In this document: piece by piece, positions 1 through 9,962 of the stretch
Layout of the letters: the number at the start of each line of letters is the position of its first letter
How positions within the stretch are numbered: position 1 is the first letter of the stretch
NCBI GenBank assembly: GCA_033398695.1
Contig: CM065814.1
Location: forward strand, 107,138,501 to 107,202,500
Origin: Orobanche coerulescens
Lineage: Eukaryota; Streptophyta; Magnoliopsida; Lamiales; Orobanchaceae
DNA length: 64,000 nt
Direction: 5' to 3'
Translations under genes and position numbers: made by a program
The notes under the pieces: model-generated
Told to the model about the DNA's origin: nothing
The model's database searches: none
Seen by the model: the letters and a program-made list of their open reading frames with translations, nothing else

Positions 1-1510
1 TCCTCAAGTGGCGATGAAATTTCTAGCATGCAAAGTTGCCCTTGAACTCGCTGTAACCAAATCTCGGTCTCATGCTTTAGGAACTCTTGTTAAAGCTCCT
101 TCTGAACTGTTAAACGATCAAGCATTTGCTCCTGAACGGACTTACGGCTCAAGGCATCAGAGACAACATTTGCCTTACCTAGGTGGTATTAAATCTCAAT
201 ATCATAATCTTTAATCAGTTCGAGCCACCGTCTATGAAGCATATTTAACTCCTTCTGAGTAAATATATACTTAAAACTCTTATGATCAGTGAAAATCTGA
301 CAGGTGACGCCATAAAGATGATGACGCCAAATCTTCAACGCAAATACCACGGCCGCTAGCTCCAGGTCATGGGTCGGATAGTTGACCTCATAAGGTCTCA
401 GTTGCCGCGAAACATAGGCAATCACTTTTCCGTTCTGCATTAATACACATCCGAGACCTTGTCCGGACGCGTCACTATAAACCACGAATCCCTCCGTCCC
501 TTGTGGTAAGGAAAGGACAGGCACTGAGATTAAACAACTCTTGAGCTCCTCAAAACTCCGTGGACACACGTCAGACCACGTGTATTTCTTATCCTTCCGC
601 AAAAGGTTCATCATAGGTTGAGCGATTTTAGAAAATCCTTCCACAAATCGCCGGTAATAGCCTACTAATCCGAGAAAGCTTCGGATTTCCTTAACATTCT
701 TCGGAGGTTGACACGTACTCCATCTGATGAAATTACATGTCCGAGAAATGTCACCTCAGACATCCAAAATTCACATTTTGAAAACTTTCCATAGAGCTGC
801 TCTCGTCTCAACACGTCGAGAACCTGGTGAAGGTGAAATTCATGCTCCTCTGGGTCACGAGAATAAATTAAAATGTCGTCTATGAAAACAACCACGAACC
901 GGTCTAAATAGTCGATGAAAACTCGGTTCATCAACTCCATGAATACAGCAGGTGCATTAGTTAACCCAAACGACATTACCACAAACTCATAGTGCCCATA
1001 GCGTGTTCGAAACGCCGTTCTAGCAATATCCGACTCTCGAATTCGCAACTGATGATACCTAGATCCCAAATCGATCTTGAAAAATACCGAAGCTCCCTGA
1101 AGTTGATCCAAAAGATCATCGATGCAGGATAAGGGATATTTATTCTTGATCGTCACCCTGTTCGGCTCTCGATAATCAATGCACAAGTGAAATGAACCAT
1201 CCTTCTTCTTGACAAATAATACGGGTGCTCCCCACGGGGACGCACTTAGTCGGATATAACCCTTCTCGGTCAATTCCTCCAGTTGATTCTTCAATTCCTG
1301 CATTTCAGTTGGGGCCATACGATATGGTGCTTTCGATATTGGAGATGTACTAGGCTCTAACTCTATCATGAAGTCCACATCTCTCTGCGGAGGTAGCCCA
1401 GGTAACTCGTCTGGGAATACATCGGCATATTCTCTCACTATCGGGATATCCGCCAATGACACTGATGATTTCTCGGTCTTGGTCATATAGCACCAATAAC
1501 CAACACACCC
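1..1510 (-). pseudogene. pol: pol fragment of B: reverse transcriptase and RNase H, broken
   Basis: Minus-strand coding remnant of reverse transcriptase followed by RNase H, the enzymes that copy element RNA into DNA. The RT palm is recognisable: the catalytic FIDD box (the YxDD equivalent) lies near 875-885, and blocks such as [12 protein letters not shown] precede it. A frameshift near 700 garbles the segment after the DGVRV block, and a second reading block (189-644) carries the RNase H motif with YSDAS. The part from 188 to 1 shows the tether toward integrase with further changes. Compared with C, about a dozen residues around the QKTEA motif are lost at the frameshift. Non-functional as it stands. 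Lineage assignment rests on close similarity to A and C. Confidence 0.9.
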
Positions 1511-1954
1511 TTAATTGAGTAATTTCACTGCTTTCATCATATTGATAACTCTTCCGGAACAGCTGGGATTGCTCCCCTGAAATACATACTCGACTCCATC
1601 GTCTGAAATAATAGTGATCATACGCTTACGGACACTAAGGATGGCATCGTGATGATCCATCCAATCAATACCCAAAATAACGTCATCTTTAGGTAAATCT
1701 ACTACGATCAGGTCTGCCAACCAATCACGGCCATGAAGCTAAATCGGACAATTCTTAATCTCACGATCTTCGATAATTCTTCTACCGTCAGGTAGTCAAA
1801 TGATATAAGGTTCACAACTAGTAGCATTATCCAGATGAAGTCTACTCAAGCATGACTCGAAAATGAATGAATGTGATGCACCAGCACCAGTATCAAAAAG
1901 GGTACACACATGTTGAGATAAAATTTCGAGTGTACCTGAGATCATTCGGGCCTC
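1511..1954 (-). pseudogene. pol: Retropepsin (aspartic protease) region of B
   Basis: Minus-strand protease region between gag and RT. The catalytic motif FDTGAG is encoded at about 1880-1897 (DTGA at 1883-1894), followed by a serine- and histidine-containing stretch typical of retropepsins. The downstream half (1511-1720) includes the ILGIDWMDHHDA motif that marks Ty3/gypsy proteases. A stop separates this segment from RT near 1510, and stops or frameshifts lie between 1720 and 1880. In the living family this enzyme cleaves the gag-pol polyprotein inside the virus-like particle. Here it is a relic, but it keeps the active-site aspartate that A has lost. Confidence 0.85.
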
Positions 1955-2347
1955 CTAATCGTCGGCTCTCTTCATATCATAAATTCGGGGCTTGCCAGCC
2001 CCGGAACTGGATGCTCCTGTATGATAGCTGTGGGCTCCGCCTTTGTTTGCTCCCATCGTTTTAAACGACACGGACTGAGTGGTTTGATTCTGAACTGCTG
2101 ACTGCTTCGGGGCTTGAGAAGTCGCTGGAGGTTTGGAGTCTCTTCGGCAGAAACGGGCCTTATGCCCAGCAATCCCACAGTTATTACACGTGAGGGTTGG
2201 CTTCGGACACTTAGTACTGAAATGACCCTGTTCTCCACAGTTGTAATAGGTGATGGCCGAACTGGCCGCTCGGGACTGAGATTTTGCAAGTTTAGGCCCC
2301 GTAGGAGGTCGCTCAGAAAAAGTAGAGCCCGCATGAGGCTTCTTGAA
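1955..2347 (-). pseudogene. gag: C-terminal gag (zinc-knuckle part) of B
   Basis: Minus-strand gag tail that continues the gag segment found at 12339-13253 on the far side of element A. It holds two nucleocapsid-type zinc knuckles. The second is intact (CNNCGIAGHKARFC). In the first, the leading cysteine is replaced by tyrosine (YYNCGEQGHFSTKC), which should abolish zinc binding; A keeps the cysteine. A stop follows KRADD near 1955. Zinc knuckles package element RNA in the family. Confidence 0.88.
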
Positions 2348-2690
2348 GGTTGTGTAATACCCGGTTGTAAATTCATTTGTTATCATTCAGTAATTGCCAG
2401 TCAGTAAATTTTCACTCATTAATAATCATTCATCTTTCACGTTCATTCATTTGTATTCATCATTGGCGTATTTTAAGCTGTGCATCATTTACCGATCGTT
2501 ATTCAACTCCGTTTGACAATCGAGACGAGAGTATTATCATAATTATCGTGATTGGTAGTCTTGTGTTGGAAGTATCATCTATTGCATGTTCTTGGATTTA
2601 ATTACATTCATACACGTATGGTATGTCGGATCATTTATCAATTGTAACGAGAAGACGTAGTTGTCAAATTTTGTTATTTCCAGTAGTGAG

Positions 2691-3091
2691 TTATGACCGT
2701 AACTGATCATGCAGTACGACCATAACATACATTTGTGGAATTGGTGTCTTTCTGGATGAAGACAACTTACGGCCGTAAGTCATGCTAGTTACGGCCGTAA
2801 GCCGGAAGGTACGGCCGTATGTTTTGGAGACTACGGCTGCAGCATGCATTCATTGTTGCAGGAAGGTGTTGTCAATAAAGACAACTTACGGCCGTAAGTT
2901 CGGCAGGATACGGCCATAAGTGTTGTTGTTACGGTCGTAAGGTAGCTTTGGTTACGGCCGTAACCCAGTCAGTGCAGGCATTATTGTTTTTTCGCTGAAT
3001 CTTTGTTACGGACGTATGAAATGGATATTACTGCCGTAAGGCCATTGACTTGGGAAGTTACGGCCATAAGGTGGAAGAGTTACGGCCGTAA
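2691..3091 (+). repeat. Palindrome array, TTACGGCCGTAA type, in the 5' LTR of A
   Basis: Fourteen sites by eye related to TTACGGCCGTAA, six of them with the exact TACGGCCGTA core. They are separated by irregular, mostly unique spacers of about 8-60 bp. Variants mostly change one or two bases (TTACGGCCATAA, TTACGGTCGTAA, TTATGACCGTAA), as expected from C-to-T decay at the CpG pairs. The last copy ends 10 bp before the TATA box, so the array occupies the proximal promoter of U3. Confidence 0.93.
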
Positions 3092-3101
3092 CTCTGCGCA
3101 G

Positions 3102-3109
3102 TATTTAAA
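3102..3109 (+). promoter_or_regulatory. TATA box of the 5' LTR of A
   Basis: TATTTAAA, directly downstream of the palindrome array with a 10-bp gap and followed by a C/T-rich leader. In the 3' LTR the same position reads TATTGAAA, a weaker box. Confidence 0.7.
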
Positions 3110-3298
3110 GGCTTGAACGGGATTTTTGTGCTCATTTCACCACTTCTTCATTTTGGTCCCGAGAGAGAGTTTTTGTGGGAGAGATTTCTCATCATCAAAC
3201 ACATGTGTGTTCGAGTTTAATCATCTTTATCCGTTTGTGGAGCTTGGGAAATCGATCAACACTAGTTTTGACGGATCAAAGAGGTTGAATCTTCAAAG

Positions 3299-4378
3299 GT
3301 AATTTTCTCAAAACCTTAGATTTCGATTCTATGATGGAATATGATGTTTTGGATGTTATAGTCATGATATATGAAGAGGTATACATATGATTATGAATTT
3401 GTATGAATATTCATTGGATTATTGAAGGATTATTTGAAGAACACTTTGAATGTTGATTTGGATTTGGGGGTTTCGATTAGATGTTGTTGAAATCTCGAAT
3501 TGGGTATTCATATTGGATTATTGATTGTGTTGAAGACGTTTTGTTGGATTGTATCACTCCTTGGAGGTTTGGTATCGATATAATTGAGGATTGGTTGTAA
3601 ATATTCGAAGATTGGTTATAACGTGTTTGTTATAATGCCCCAATGAATTTGGTTTAGTCGTATCGACATTTTGAGTTGGTTGTGATCATGTTTGATTTGT
3701 ATATTAAGCAGATTGTTGGTAATTGTGTTATTCAAGGTTTTCCGAGCGACCGACATCCCATTTTAAGACGTTTGTTCGAGGAAGGACATTCTTCACTTGT
3801 GTTGTGTAAGTTAATTCTTACTCGGTTAAAAGGATGTTCATTCCTTTCGTTGTTGTTCATTCATATTCATAATTCATTCATGATATATTATTCATGTCGA
3901 GAATTGTAATTACCAAACTAATCATTCAATTCACGAGGAACGATGATACCCATCATTTCAGTGAGCTATCATTCATTTCATTATTATTTCATCTCGGTGA
4001 GTCATTCTTGACCCTTTGTCGATTTGTTATTCATTGATATTCATCATGGTCAGTTTTGTTCTGGTGACCTTTTGGGTTCATATTGTGTGGCCAGGTGGTT
4101 ATGTGTGGAATTTTTAGTCGGGCACACGATAGTCATGTGAATGGTTCACCGACACAATGGACTGTGCACACAGTAACGTGCCTCTGTGAGACTAACTAGG
4201 TACAAGGACGGGTGTGTCCGGACACTCGTCTTGTGCACTTGAACATCCCATTACGGGCGTACTATGATGCCCCTCTTCAGCTTAATTTCATGACTTATAT
4301 ATTTAATGATTGTGCTTGTTCAACTCATGAGTATTGTTGTTCTGTGTAACTGACCCCGTTGGGGGATATTGCTTTCAG
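3299..4378 (+). other. Predicted leader intron within the 5' LTR of A
   Basis: Donor context CTTCAAAG|GTAATT at 3298/3299 and acceptor context TGCTTTCAG|GTCATGG at 4378/4379 enclose a 1080-bp, T-rich segment. The same donor and acceptor positions are conserved in B, C and I. This is inferred from splice-site resemblance and conservation; no transcript evidence is available here. Confidence 0.5.
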
Positions 4379-4381
4379 GTC

Positions 4382-4552
4382 ATGGGAAGGCAAAGGCACA
4401 GGAAGAGAACGTTGACGGCGAAGAGTCCCAGTGATACTAGTAGGGGGCCCCAGTCCTTTTCAGTTGTTCATGTTTCTTCATTTTTATTTCCACTGCAAAT
4501 TTCCGTTTGGATGTTCATTTTATTCAGTGTTGTATATTTTATCTTCATATAA
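4382..4552 (+). CDS. Possible short leader ORF just after the predicted splice acceptor (A)
   Basis: ATG lies 3 bases after the predicted acceptor and opens a 56-codon frame starting MGRQRHRKRT, rich in Arg, Lys, Ser and Thr. Closely matching starts (MARQKHGKRT or MVRQKHGKRT) occur at the same place in the 3' LTR of A and in the LTRs of B and C, with differing tails. It precedes the gag start by about 830 bp, so it would act as an upstream ORF. It could equally be conserved only because LTR sequence is conserved. I do not recognise the peptide. Confidence 0.25.
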   Translation: MGRQRHRKRTLTAKSPSDTSRGPQSFSVVHVSSFLFPLQISVWMFILFSVVYFIFI

Positions 4553-4725
4553 AATATACAGGTATGTTGTATTACCTGGGTGTATTGTACTTAAAACTCC
4601 TCATCAGAGTATTGGTAATATACTGCAGTTATATTATTTAAATAATTAATTTTCATTCGCCTGGTGGGTCCTAGTCGGGGGTCCACGGCACTGTAATAGC
4701 CGCCTAGTTTGGGGTGTTACAGAGT

Positions 4726-4738
4726 TCGTATGAGAGCG
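4726..4738 (+). other. Degenerate primer-binding site of A (initiator tRNA-Met type)
   Basis: Four bases after the 5' LTR, TCGTATGAGAGCG aligns with the TGGTATCGGAGCG found in B and C, with three mismatches. The family is primed by initiator tRNA-Met, whose 3' end pairs with TGGTATCAGAGC-like sites. Confidence 0.6.
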
Positions 4739-5211
4739 TGATTTTGAATACTAACTTCCGAGTCATGTCTCATTTGAAATCATCGTTCATCTACTAGTAT
4801 CATTGGACTTTCGCGTCACGTGTGACCTGTGCAACGCCAAGCCCCTCAGACCAAGGAAACGGTATGATTTCTGACGCCATGGTATAATTTCCGGCAGTAA
4901 GAATCACTCATTCATCAATCAATAATCCTCAATCATCATTTTCATTTTTGATCATGTCGATCATGTTAACTCATTAATCACTCAGTTCATTTCATTACTC
5001 AGTTGTTGATCTTGTGGATCGTATCATTAATCTTGTTAACTTGTTCAAGATAATCATTTCAAGAATTTCATCAGATAATCATGTCACCTCAGTTGATCAT
5101 TCATGTAATCGTGGTGTTAGAGCGCATATGCTCAATATTATCATTTCATAACGTAATCATAATGCGGTACTCACGAGAACTATAATTATCATGTGACTTT
5201 CCTACTTCAGT

Positions 5212-6605
5212 ATGGAGAGAGCCGTTAGAGGACGCAGGGGAAGAGGCCGCGGTGCGGGCCGAAACCCGGGAGCTCATGTGAATACTTGTGTGAACGCGAG
5301 GACTAATGTCAATTCAACTAGCAGCGACGCTGCCACTCATTTACCTGGAAATAATCATTCACCGTCAGGAAGCCGTACCCGAGATACAGCTCAATCAGAA
5401 GGTGTTCGGGTCGACCCACTCGCTTTTATGCAGGGCATGATGGCCCAAATGACTAAGATGGCACGCCTCATGGAGACAATGCAGAACTCAACTGCTCATA
5501 ATCAACAGGCTCTTCCGCCGCTACCTCAGTGTCAATAGAGGAGTGTGAGCAATATTATCGGCGACATCTCTCGCCGGAGACCACCTACTTTTGAGGGCTT
5601 GTCTGAGCCGGCGGATATTGTCCATTGGATTGAACACTTTGAGAAGCTTTTTGCTATGGTGGATTGCCCTGAAGGGCATAAAGTTTCAGTCGCGGCTGAC
5701 TCTCTGGGTAAGAGCGCTCACTCTTGGTGGTTATCTTTGAATCCCACCGACGGATCTTGCACTTGGGATCAGTTCAAGACCCTCATGGTGGAGAGATATT
5801 ATCCGGCCCCCTCAGGGAGACCAAGTTATCAGAATTACTCATTCCCGACCCCTCAACGGAAGATGATGTTCTCGCCATTGCCGAGAAGTTTCAGGAGCTA
5901 CTTCCATTCGCCTCATCTATTATCCACTCCGAGGCGGATAAGATCAAGTACTTTAGTAAGAGGTTAAGACCTCGTATGCGGCTACAATTTCTTAATCATC
6001 ATTGCACCACTCTGGCCGAATTTATCGAGAAAGCTCTTGCTTATGAGCTTACTGCTAAGGAAATTGCTAAGAATCAAACTTCATCTTCTCGCAAGAAATC
6101 AAAGAATCGTAATCAGTCCGAAGTCAGTCAGGCAACCTTCAAGAAGCCTCTTGTGGGCTCTACTTTTTTTGAGCGACCTCCTATGGCACCGAAACCTGCA
6201 GAATCTCAGTCCTGAGTAGCCAGTTCGGCCATCACCTGTTACAACTGTGGAGAACAGGGTCATTTCAGCACTAAGTGTCCGAAGCTGACCCTCACGTGTA
6301 ATAATTGTGGGATTGCTGGGCATAAGGCACGTTTCTGCTGAAGAGACTCCAGGCCTACTCCAGCGACATCTCAGGCCCCAAAGCACTCAGCTGTTCAGAA
6401 TCAGGCCACTCAGTCGGCATCGTTTAAGACGACAAGAGCAAACAAAGGCGGAGCCCACATCTATCAGACGGGAGCATCCGGTTCCGGGCTTGGCAAGCCC
6501 CGAATTTATAAGATGAAGAGGATCGACGACCCGGAGGCCCGAATGATCTCAGGTACACTCGAAATTCTATCTCAACCTGTGTGTACCCTTTCTAAAATAG
6601 TGCAT
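5212..6605 (+). pseudogene. gag: gag and protease start of A, broken
   Basis: Starts at ATG 5212 with the Arg/Gly-rich head shared with B and C (MERAVRGRRGRGRGAG). The capsid-type retrotransposon gag domain covers about 5545-6060, with motifs such as SAHSWWLSL and TWDQFKTLM. Two CCHC zinc knuckles are encoded at 6237-6278 (CYNCGEQGHFSTKC) and 6297-6338 (CNNCGIAGHKARFC). Lesions: an in-frame stop at 5536, a frameshift near 5810, TGA stops at 6213 and 6339 (both CGA in B), and a small deletion at about 6588-6605 that removes the DTGA protease active site. gag forms the virus-like particle and packages RNA; this copy cannot. Confidence 0.9.
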
Positions 6606-8360
6606 CGCATTCATTCATTTCCGAGTCATGCTTAAGTAGACTTCACCTGGATAGTGCTTCTAGTTGTGAACCTTATATCATTAGTCTACCTGACGGTAGA
6701 AGAATTATCGGGGATCGTGAGATTAAGATTGTCTGATTCAGCTTAATAGCCGTGTTTGGTTGGCGAACCTGATCATGGTAGATTTACCGAGAGACGACGT
6801 CATCTTGGGTATTGATTGGATGGATCGTCACGATGCCATCATTAGTGTCCGCAAGCGTATGGTCACTATCATTTTCGATGATGGAGTCGAATGTGTATTT
6901 CAGGGAGGTAATCCCAGCTGTTCCGGTAGAGTCATTAATATGATGAAAGCAGTGAAATTACTCAATCAGGGGTGTGTTGGTTATTGGTGCTATATGACCA
7001 AGACCGAGAAATCATCAGTGGTGTTGGTGGATATTCCTGCAGTGAGAGAATATGCCGATGTATTTCCAGACGAGTTACCTGGTTTGCCTCCACAGAGAGA
7101 TGTGAAATTCACGATTGATTTGGAGCCTGGTACGTCCCCGTTATCGAAGGCACTGTATCGGATGCCCCAGACCGAAATGCAGGAATTGAATAATCAACTG
7201 GAGGAATTGACCGAGAAAGGTTATATCCGACCGAGTGGGTCCCCGTAGGGAGCACCAGTGTTATTTGTCAAGAAGAAGGATGGTTCATTTCGCTTGTGTA
7301 TTGATTATCGAGAGTTGAACAGGGTGACGATCAAGAATAAATACCCCCTACCCCGTATTGATGACCTCTTAGATCAACTTCAGGGAGCTTCTGTATTTTC
7401 CAAGATCGATTTAAGATCTGGGTATCACCAGTTGCGAATTCGAGAGTCGGATATCGCAAGGACGGCGTTTCGAACACGTTATGGGCACTACGAGTTTGTA
7501 GTGATGTCGTTTGGGTTAACTAATGCACCTGCGGTATTCATGGAATTAATGAATTGAGTTTTAATCGACTATTTGGATCAGTTCATGGTTGTTTTCATAG
7601 ACGATATTTTGATTTATTCTCGTGACCGAGAGGAGCACGAGGTTCACCTTCATCAGGTTCTCGACGTGTTGAGACGAGAGCAACTTTATGGAAAATTTTC
7701 CAAATGTGAGTTCTGGATGTCCGAGGTGACATTTATCGGACATGTGATTTCATCAGACGGAGTACGTGTCGACCCTCAGAAGACGGAGGCTATCCGAGAT
7801 TGGCAACCTCCGAAAAATGTTAAGGAAATCTGAAGCTTTCTCGGATTAACAGGCTATTACCGACGATTTGTGGAAGAATTTTTTAAAATCGCTCAACCTA
7901 TGACGAACCTTTTACGGAAGGATAAGAAATACATGTTGTCCGATGCGTGTCAACAGAGCTTTGAGGAACTCAAGAGCCGGTTAATTTCAGCACCTGTACT
8001 TTTCTTGCCACAAGGGACGGAAGGATTTATGGTTTATAGTGACGCGTCCAGACACAGTCTCGGATGTGTACTAATGCAGAACGGGAAAGTGATTGTCTAT
8101 GCTTCGTGGCAACTGAGACCTTACGAGGTCAATTATCCAGCCCATGACCTGGAGCTAGCAGCCATGGTATTTGCATTGAAGATTTGGCGCCATTATCTTT
8201 ATGGCGTCACCTGTCAGATTTTCACAGATCATAAGAGTTTGAAGTATATATTTACTCAGAAGGAGTTAAATATGCGTCAGAGACGGTGGTTTGAACTATC
8301 AAAGATTATGATATTGAGATACTTTACCACCCGGGCAAGGCGAACATTGTCACCGACACC
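6606..8360 (+). pseudogene. pol: pol of A: protease tail, reverse transcriptase, RNase H
   Basis: The segment 6760-6960 holds the C-terminal protease motif ILGIDWMDRHDA. RT follows from about 7060, with [25 protein letters not shown], the [13 protein letters not shown] block, and the catalytic FIDD at 7594-7605. RNase H starts near 7870 with VYSDAS. Stops interrupt at 7246 (TGG in relatives), 7555 (CGA in relatives) and 7831 (CGA in C), and there is a frameshift around 8300-8360. Domain order and residues match element C almost throughout. The product would copy RNA to DNA in the particle; here it is dead. Confidence 0.92.
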
Positions 8361-9928
8361 TTGAGTCGTAAGTCCGTTCAGGAGCAAATGCTTGCTCGTT
8401 TGACAGCTCAGGAGGAGCTTCAGCAGGAATTCCTAAGACCCGAGATCGAGGTTTGGTTACAGCGAGTGCAAGGGCAACTTTGCATGCTAGAGATTTCGTC
8501 GCCACTTGAGGAGGCGATCAGAGAGAATCAGGGTTCAGACCTATTTTTGTTGCGCATTCGAGAGGATGTGGCTCAGGGGAAAGACCCTGGATTTGTGGTC
8601 CACGAGGATTGCAATTTAAGAACCGGTTATGCGTGACGGCGGATGACGAGTTGAAAAACTCAATTTTGAGAGAAGCTCATGCTACCTCTTATTCCATTCA
8701 CCCGGGGTCTAGCAAGATGTACAAAGACTTGAAACAAAATTACTGGTGGAGTAATATGAAGCGAGAAGTCTTAAAATTTGTTTCGAGATGTTTAACCTGT
8801 CAGCAAGTCAAGATAGAACATCAGCGACCGGCGGGTATGTTGAAACCTCTCCTTATTCCAGAGTGGAAGTGGGAAGATATTTTTTTGGACTTCATCACGA
8901 GTTTGCCGACAAGTCGTCGTGGCATGAATACAATTTGGGTAATTATGGACCGCTTAACTAATTCAGCTCATTTCCTTGAGATTAAGGATATGTGGGGTCC
9001 CGATAGACTTGCCCAATTGGTCATCAAAGAGATAGTGAGATTGCACGGTACTCCTAAGAGTATCGTTTCTAATCGTGACGGGCGATTCGTGTCGCATTTT
9101 TGAAAATCAGTTCAACGTGCCATGGGAACTCAACTTAATCTCAGCACAGCTTTTCATCCTCAGTCCGACGAACAATCAGAGTGAACTATTCAGACGTTGG
9201 AAGACATGTTAAGGGCATGTGTCCTCGATTGGAAAGACGATTGGGAAGCCCAACTACCGTTGATTGAGTTCACGTACAATAACAGTTGGCATGCTTCGAT
9301 TAAGATGGCACCTTACGAGGCCTTATATGGTCGCTGTTGTCAATCTCCCTTATGTTGGGATGACTTATCTGAATCAATCGGCATCGGGCCCGATATGCTT
9401 ATAGCTGCCCGCGAGAAGGTAGCTTTGATCAGGAGTCGTTTGTTGACCGCTCAGAGTCGACAAAAATCTTATGCAGATAATCGTCGTCGACCATTAGAGT
9501 TCGAGGCAGGTGACCACGTTTTGGTCAAGGTATCCCCGAGTCGAGGTATCTTCCGTTTCGGGAAGCGGGGAAATTTGAGTCCGAGATTCATTGGACCGTT
9601 TGAGATTTTGGATCAAGTAGGCAGTCTGGCTTATCGATTGGCCCTACCTCCAGCGTTGAGCCGAATTCATAATGTGTTTCACGTCTCTCAGCTGAGGAAG
9701 TATGTTGCAGACCCGAGTCACATACTTCAGTTCGATGAAATCGAGATTGCGGATGATCATTCGTATGAGGAGCATCCTGTACGAGTCTTAGAGCGGCGTA
9801 TCAAACAGTTGAGGAACAAGACGATTCCATTGGTTAAGATTCAGTGGTCTAGACACGGAGTCGAAGAGGCCACTTGGGAAACCGAGGATAGTATGTGGGA
9901 GAGTTATTCAGAATTGTTCGACCCTTAG
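8361..9928 (+). pseudogene. pol: pol of A: integrase with C-terminal chromodomain
   Basis: HHCC zinc-binding head around 8680-8815 ([12 protein letters not shown] end), then a catalytic core with the first Asp in the LDFITSLP block. The second Asp is changed (SNRDGRF, where C has SDHDGRF). TGA stops occur at 9102 (Trp in C) and 9182 within the SER block that carries the catalytic Glu. The last stretch (9197-9928) is open and ends in the [14 protein letters not shown] block and a group II-type chromodomain (about 9780-9925) with [15 protein letters not shown]. Chromodomains of this lineage steer integration toward heterochromatin. The stop at 9926-9928 is the natural terminus, 20 bp before the polypurine tract. 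Confidence 0.92.
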
Positions 9929-9949
9929 TTTCGAGGACGAAACTCTTTT

Positions 9950-9962
9950 CAAGGGGGGAGTA
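9950..9962 (+). other. Polypurine tract of A
   Basis: CAAGGGGGGAGTA abuts the 3' LTR start at 9963. It is the primer for plus-strand DNA synthesis in LTR retrotransposons. The same motif is present in C and I. Confidence 0.85.

Larger units (their letters stand above)
2353..4721 (+). repeat. 5' LTR of element A
   Basis: 2369-bp LTR, TG...CA bounded, matched by the copy at 9963-12333. From 5' to 3' it contains a distal U3 rich in ATTCATT-type words, the palindrome array (2691-3091), a TATA box (3102), a leader exon, a splice-donor-like site at 3298/3299, an AT-rich intron, an acceptor-like site at 4378/4379 and a terminal block ending in a short inverted repeat of the LTR start. The many small ORFs in it are not supported as genes, apart from a possible leader ORF at 4382. 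Confidence 0.95.
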
